Source: DASYAE01 sp036501535
GTDB taxonomy: Bacteria > Actinomycetota > Actinomycetes > Streptomycetales > Catenulisporaceae
Assembly: GCA_036501535.1 (NCBI GenBank)
Contig: DASYAE010000257.1
Span: 1-42,899, forward strand
Length of the DNA: 42,899 nucleotides
Reading direction: 5' to 3'
Below are positions 41,059 through 42,899 of this stretch, one piece after another. A program made the translations under genes and the position numbers. The first letter of the stretch is position 1; every line of letters begins with the position of its first letter. The notes below the pieces were generated by a model, which worked only from the letters and a program-made list of their open reading frames with translations, ran no database searches and was not told the DNA's origin.

Positions 41059-41840
41059 TGAGCCGTTATGCCGACAAAGGGGACCAGGGCCGGCCGCCGG
41101 AGGACCTGACCCCGTGGCTGCGCGCCGGCATGCGCCGCACCGAGGCGCTGGCGTGGCGCTGGTGGAACTTCAGCCTGGCCGAGGCCCAGAGCTGGCGCAC
41201 GGCCGGGGTGGAGGAGGCGCTGACCGCGGCGCAGTGGCAGACCGCCGGCGTCACCACGGCGACGGTGGACGAGTGGCGCAAGGCGGGCATCGACGCGGCC
41301 GAGGCGGTGCACTGGCACGAGTTCGGCATCGGCCTGCCGCAGGCCCGGGAGTACAAGAAGCAGGGCCGCGGCCCCGAGCAGGCGTTCAGCCAGCAGCGGG
41401 GCACGCACCTGAGCGGCAGCGTGGCGTTCGCGGCGTCGGGACGCGCAGGCGCCGCCGGCGTCGGCGGCCCGAGCCTCGCGTCGATCCACAAGCTGCGCGA
41501 GGCGGGCGTTCCGCACAACGTGATCGGCAGCTACCTGCAACTGCAGTGGTTCGACGACGAGGCGGTGAGCTGGGCCCGCGAGGGCATCACCGCCTGGGAC
41601 GCCCGGCAGTGGAAGGACCTTGGCCTGTACCCGGACGAGGCCGCGCTGCTGGAGAAGGCGAAGCAGACCGCGCGGGACGTCGTCCGGGAGTGGTGGAGTG
41701 CCGGCATCCCGTTCGCGGAGGTCGCGGACTGGCTCGGCGCGGGCCTGAGCCCGCAGGAGGCGGTCGAGCAGCAAGCGGCCGGCAAGACGGCGGAGCACGC
41801 CGCGGCGCTCAGGGCCCTACGACGTGGCGGGGCACTGTAG
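41058..41840 (+). CDS. Protein of 13-residue Trp-Gly helical repeats, third gene of the MoxR-vWA cassette
   Basis: 260 residues, not a recognised family. Almost the whole protein is a short repeat of the form WxxxG(I/V/L)xxxEAxx: WRTAGVEEALTAAQ, WQTAGVTTATVDE, WRKAGIDAAEAVH, WHEFGIGLPQARE, then after a Gly/Ala-rich linker (about 110-140) WAREGITAWDARQ, WKDLGLYPDEAAL, WWSAGIPFAEVAD and WLGAGLSPQEAVE. The repeats predict short alternating helices with buried Trp, an elongated scaffold. No catalytic motif, TM or signal peptide. ATG 41058 overlaps the vWA stop (TGATG), so translation is coupled and the protein should work with the MoxR-vWA pair, as adaptor, sensor or substrate. Confidence 0.85.
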   Translation: MSRYADKGDQGRPPEDLTPWLRAGMRRTEALAWRWWNFSLAEAQSWRTAGVEEALTAAQWQTAGVTTATVDEWRKAGIDAAEAVHWHEFGIGLPQAREYKKQGRGPEQAFSQQRGTHLSGSVAFAASGRAGAAGVGGPSLASIHKLREAGVPHNVIGSYLQLQWFDDEAVSWAREGITAWDARQWKDLGLYPDEAALLEKAKQTARDVVREWWSAGIPFAEVADWLGAGLSPQEAVEQQAAGKTAEHAAALRALRRGGAL

Positions 41841-41893
41841 CGGATCGCGTTGCGCCGCAGGCGGATCGGCGGCGGCGCGGCGACCGGTCACGG

Positions 41894-42899
41894 TCACTCG
41901 GCGAGGCGGGCGCGCACGTCTTCGACGTCCGGATGATCGAGCTCTTCGAGGATCCGCAGCCCGCGCATCCACTCCCCGCGGGCCGCGACGGTGTCGCCCG
42001 CGGCGGCGAGCGTGTCTCCGAGGCGGACGATCGTGCCCGCCTCGTAGGTCCGGTCGCCGACGTCCGCGAACAGTTCGATCGCGCGCTGATATGCCTCTGC
42101 GGCGGTGTCGTAGTCTCCGCGGCAGTGCGCTATGTAGCCGATGCTGTCCAGCGTCCCGGCCTCGCCGAAGCGGTGGCCGAGCGCGCGCAGGAGCTCCAGG
42201 CTGCGCGCGCACATGGCCTGGGCCTGCACGTAGTCCTTGTTCAGCGCCAGATACCAGCCGACCGTGTTGTAGGCCTCGGCCCGGCCGTTCGGGTGCTCGA
42301 GCTCTTCGAAGATCTCGAGCGCCCGGGTCGCGGCGGCCAGCGCGTCCTGCGGCCTCCCGGTCAGCTCGAACATCCACGCCCGGGTGGTCAGCGTGCGGGC
42401 GAGCCCGAGCCGGTCGCCGGTCTCGGCGGCCAGTTCGACGGCCTGCGCCAGATGACGCTCCGCCGACGCGATGTCGCCGATCCTCGACTCGACCCGGCCG
42501 AGGCCGCGCAGCGCGTAGATGCGGCCCGCCGCGTCGTTCGCGGCCGTCGCCACGGTCAGGGCCCGGCGATGCGTGTCGCGCCACTCGTGCCAGCGCCCGC
42601 GCCGCGCCTGGAAGGTGGCCAGCGACCACGGGATCTGCCAGGCGTGCCGGTTCAGGCCCTCGTCCGCGGCGACGGCCGCCGCGGCGAGCAGCGCGGCCCA
42701 CTCCCGCTCGATCCAGTCCAGCGCCTCCGCCTCGTCCCGGGGCGAGTCCGGGACGACGCCCGGCTGCGGCGGGGCCAGGTCGAGCGGGTCGCGGCCCGGG
42801 AACAGCCGGCGGTCCGCGGCGTATGCGCTGTGCAGGTAATAGTCGAGCACGCGCAGCAGGGCCTCGCGCGATTCATCAGGGTATTCATGCGCACACTCC
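41894..42899 (-). CDS. TPR-containing regulator, C-terminal part (AfsR/SARP-like), partial
   Basis: The frame is open to the right edge, so the gene begins outside the window; an internal GTG at 42850 is not the likely start because the upstream codons (ESREALLRVLDYYLHSAYAAD) are continuous with it. The phrase LLRVLDYYLHSAYAADRRLF is the usual junction after the NB-ARC part of actinobacterial SARP/AfsR-type or NB-ARC-TPR regulators. Then follow about five TPR units: RIYALRGLGRVESRIGDIAS, LARTLTTRAWMFELTGRPQD, AEAYNTVGWYLALNKDYVQA, AGTLDSIGYIAHCRGDYDTA and AGTIVRLGDTLAAAGDTVAA. It converges on the cassette, 53 bases from its stop. BTAD and NB-ARC domains are expected but not visible here. Confidence 0.75.
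   Translation of the reverse strand, partial: ECAHEYPDESREALLRVLDYYLHSAYAADRRLFPGRDPLDLAPPQPGVVPDSPRDEAEALDWIEREWAALLAAAAVAADEGLNRHAWQIPWSLATFQARRGRWHEWRDTHRRALTVATAANDAAGRIYALRGLGRVESRIGDIASAERHLAQAVELAAETGDRLGLARTLTTRAWMFELTGRPQDALAAATRALEIFEELEHPNGRAEAYNTVGWYLALNKDYVQAQAMCARSLELLRALGHRFGEAGTLDSIGYIAHCRGDYDTAAEAYQRAIELFADVGDRTYEAGTIVRLGDTLAAAGDTVAARGEWMRGLRILEELDHPDVEDVRARLAE

Noticed and set aside
1..42899. tRNA, rRNA or tmRNA genes
   Set aside because: No cloverleaf-like sequence with a T-loop motif was recognised by eye in the gene-free stretches; a covariance-model scan would be decisive.

Overview
The window is chromosomal DNA from a very GC-rich actinomycete. Codon third positions are almost all G or C, and GTG and TTG starts are frequent. 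It carries a WhiB regulator, F420-type enzymes, a LigD-type polymerase, a SpoIIE-type phosphatase and part of an AfsR/SARP-like TPR regulator. These suit a filamentous member of the Streptomyces/Catenulispora kind; the genus cannot be fixed from the sequence alone.

Layout. 1-6.0 kb: a DoxX membrane protein, a large stand-alone NACHT ATPase with leucine-rich repeats (a bacterial NLR-like candidate defence protein), and a GlgX-type glycogen debranching enzyme. 6.4-11.3 kb: succinate-semialdehyde dehydrogenase, an AI-2E family permease, an unknown membrane/coiled-coil protein and a Pmp3/YqaE peptide. 11.3-17.3 kb: LigD polymerase beside a broken endonuclease gene, a CBS protein, a signalling group (CHASE3-type histidine kinase, receiver-PP2C phosphatase, divergent single-domain receiver) and WhiB. 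17.6-25.7 kb: a secreted GH16-CBM13 glucanase with a visible promoter and a LacI-type palindrome, a divergent MarR/MFS pair, and a translationally coupled pair of half-ABC exporters. 25.8-29.3 kb: a PPOX-type protein, a small unknown, an ABC-F ATPase and an LLM-class F420 oxidoreductase.

29.4-33.0 kb looks like a decaying accessory insert. It is bounded by two near-identical direct repeats of about 70-76 bp, each starting with a hairpin, and its codon bias is weaker than its neighbours'. It holds a small membrane protein, an alpha-helical large protein split by a frameshift, and a second frameshifted gene. 33.1-38.5 kb: a seven-TM protein with a long Pro/Gln/Tyr-rich tail, a dead pyridoxamine-phosphate-oxidase-like gene, exonuclease III, then a scar made of a DUF262 (GmrS-like) N-terminal stub, a truncated IS5-family transposase and the C-terminal end of an unknown gene.

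38.6-41.8 kb is the most interesting block. A MoxR-type AAA+ ATPase, a vWA protein with an N-terminal DUF2201-like region in which a HExxH-like motif reads HQVTH, and a protein made almost wholly of 13-residue Trp-Gly repeats are packed with gaps or overlaps of a few bases. The MoxR-vWA pair plus a variable third protein matches the logic of MoxR-vWA chaperone and conflict systems. The repeat protein is not a family I recognise and is the best candidate for a new component. The window ends inside the TPR part of a regulator that runs off the right edge.
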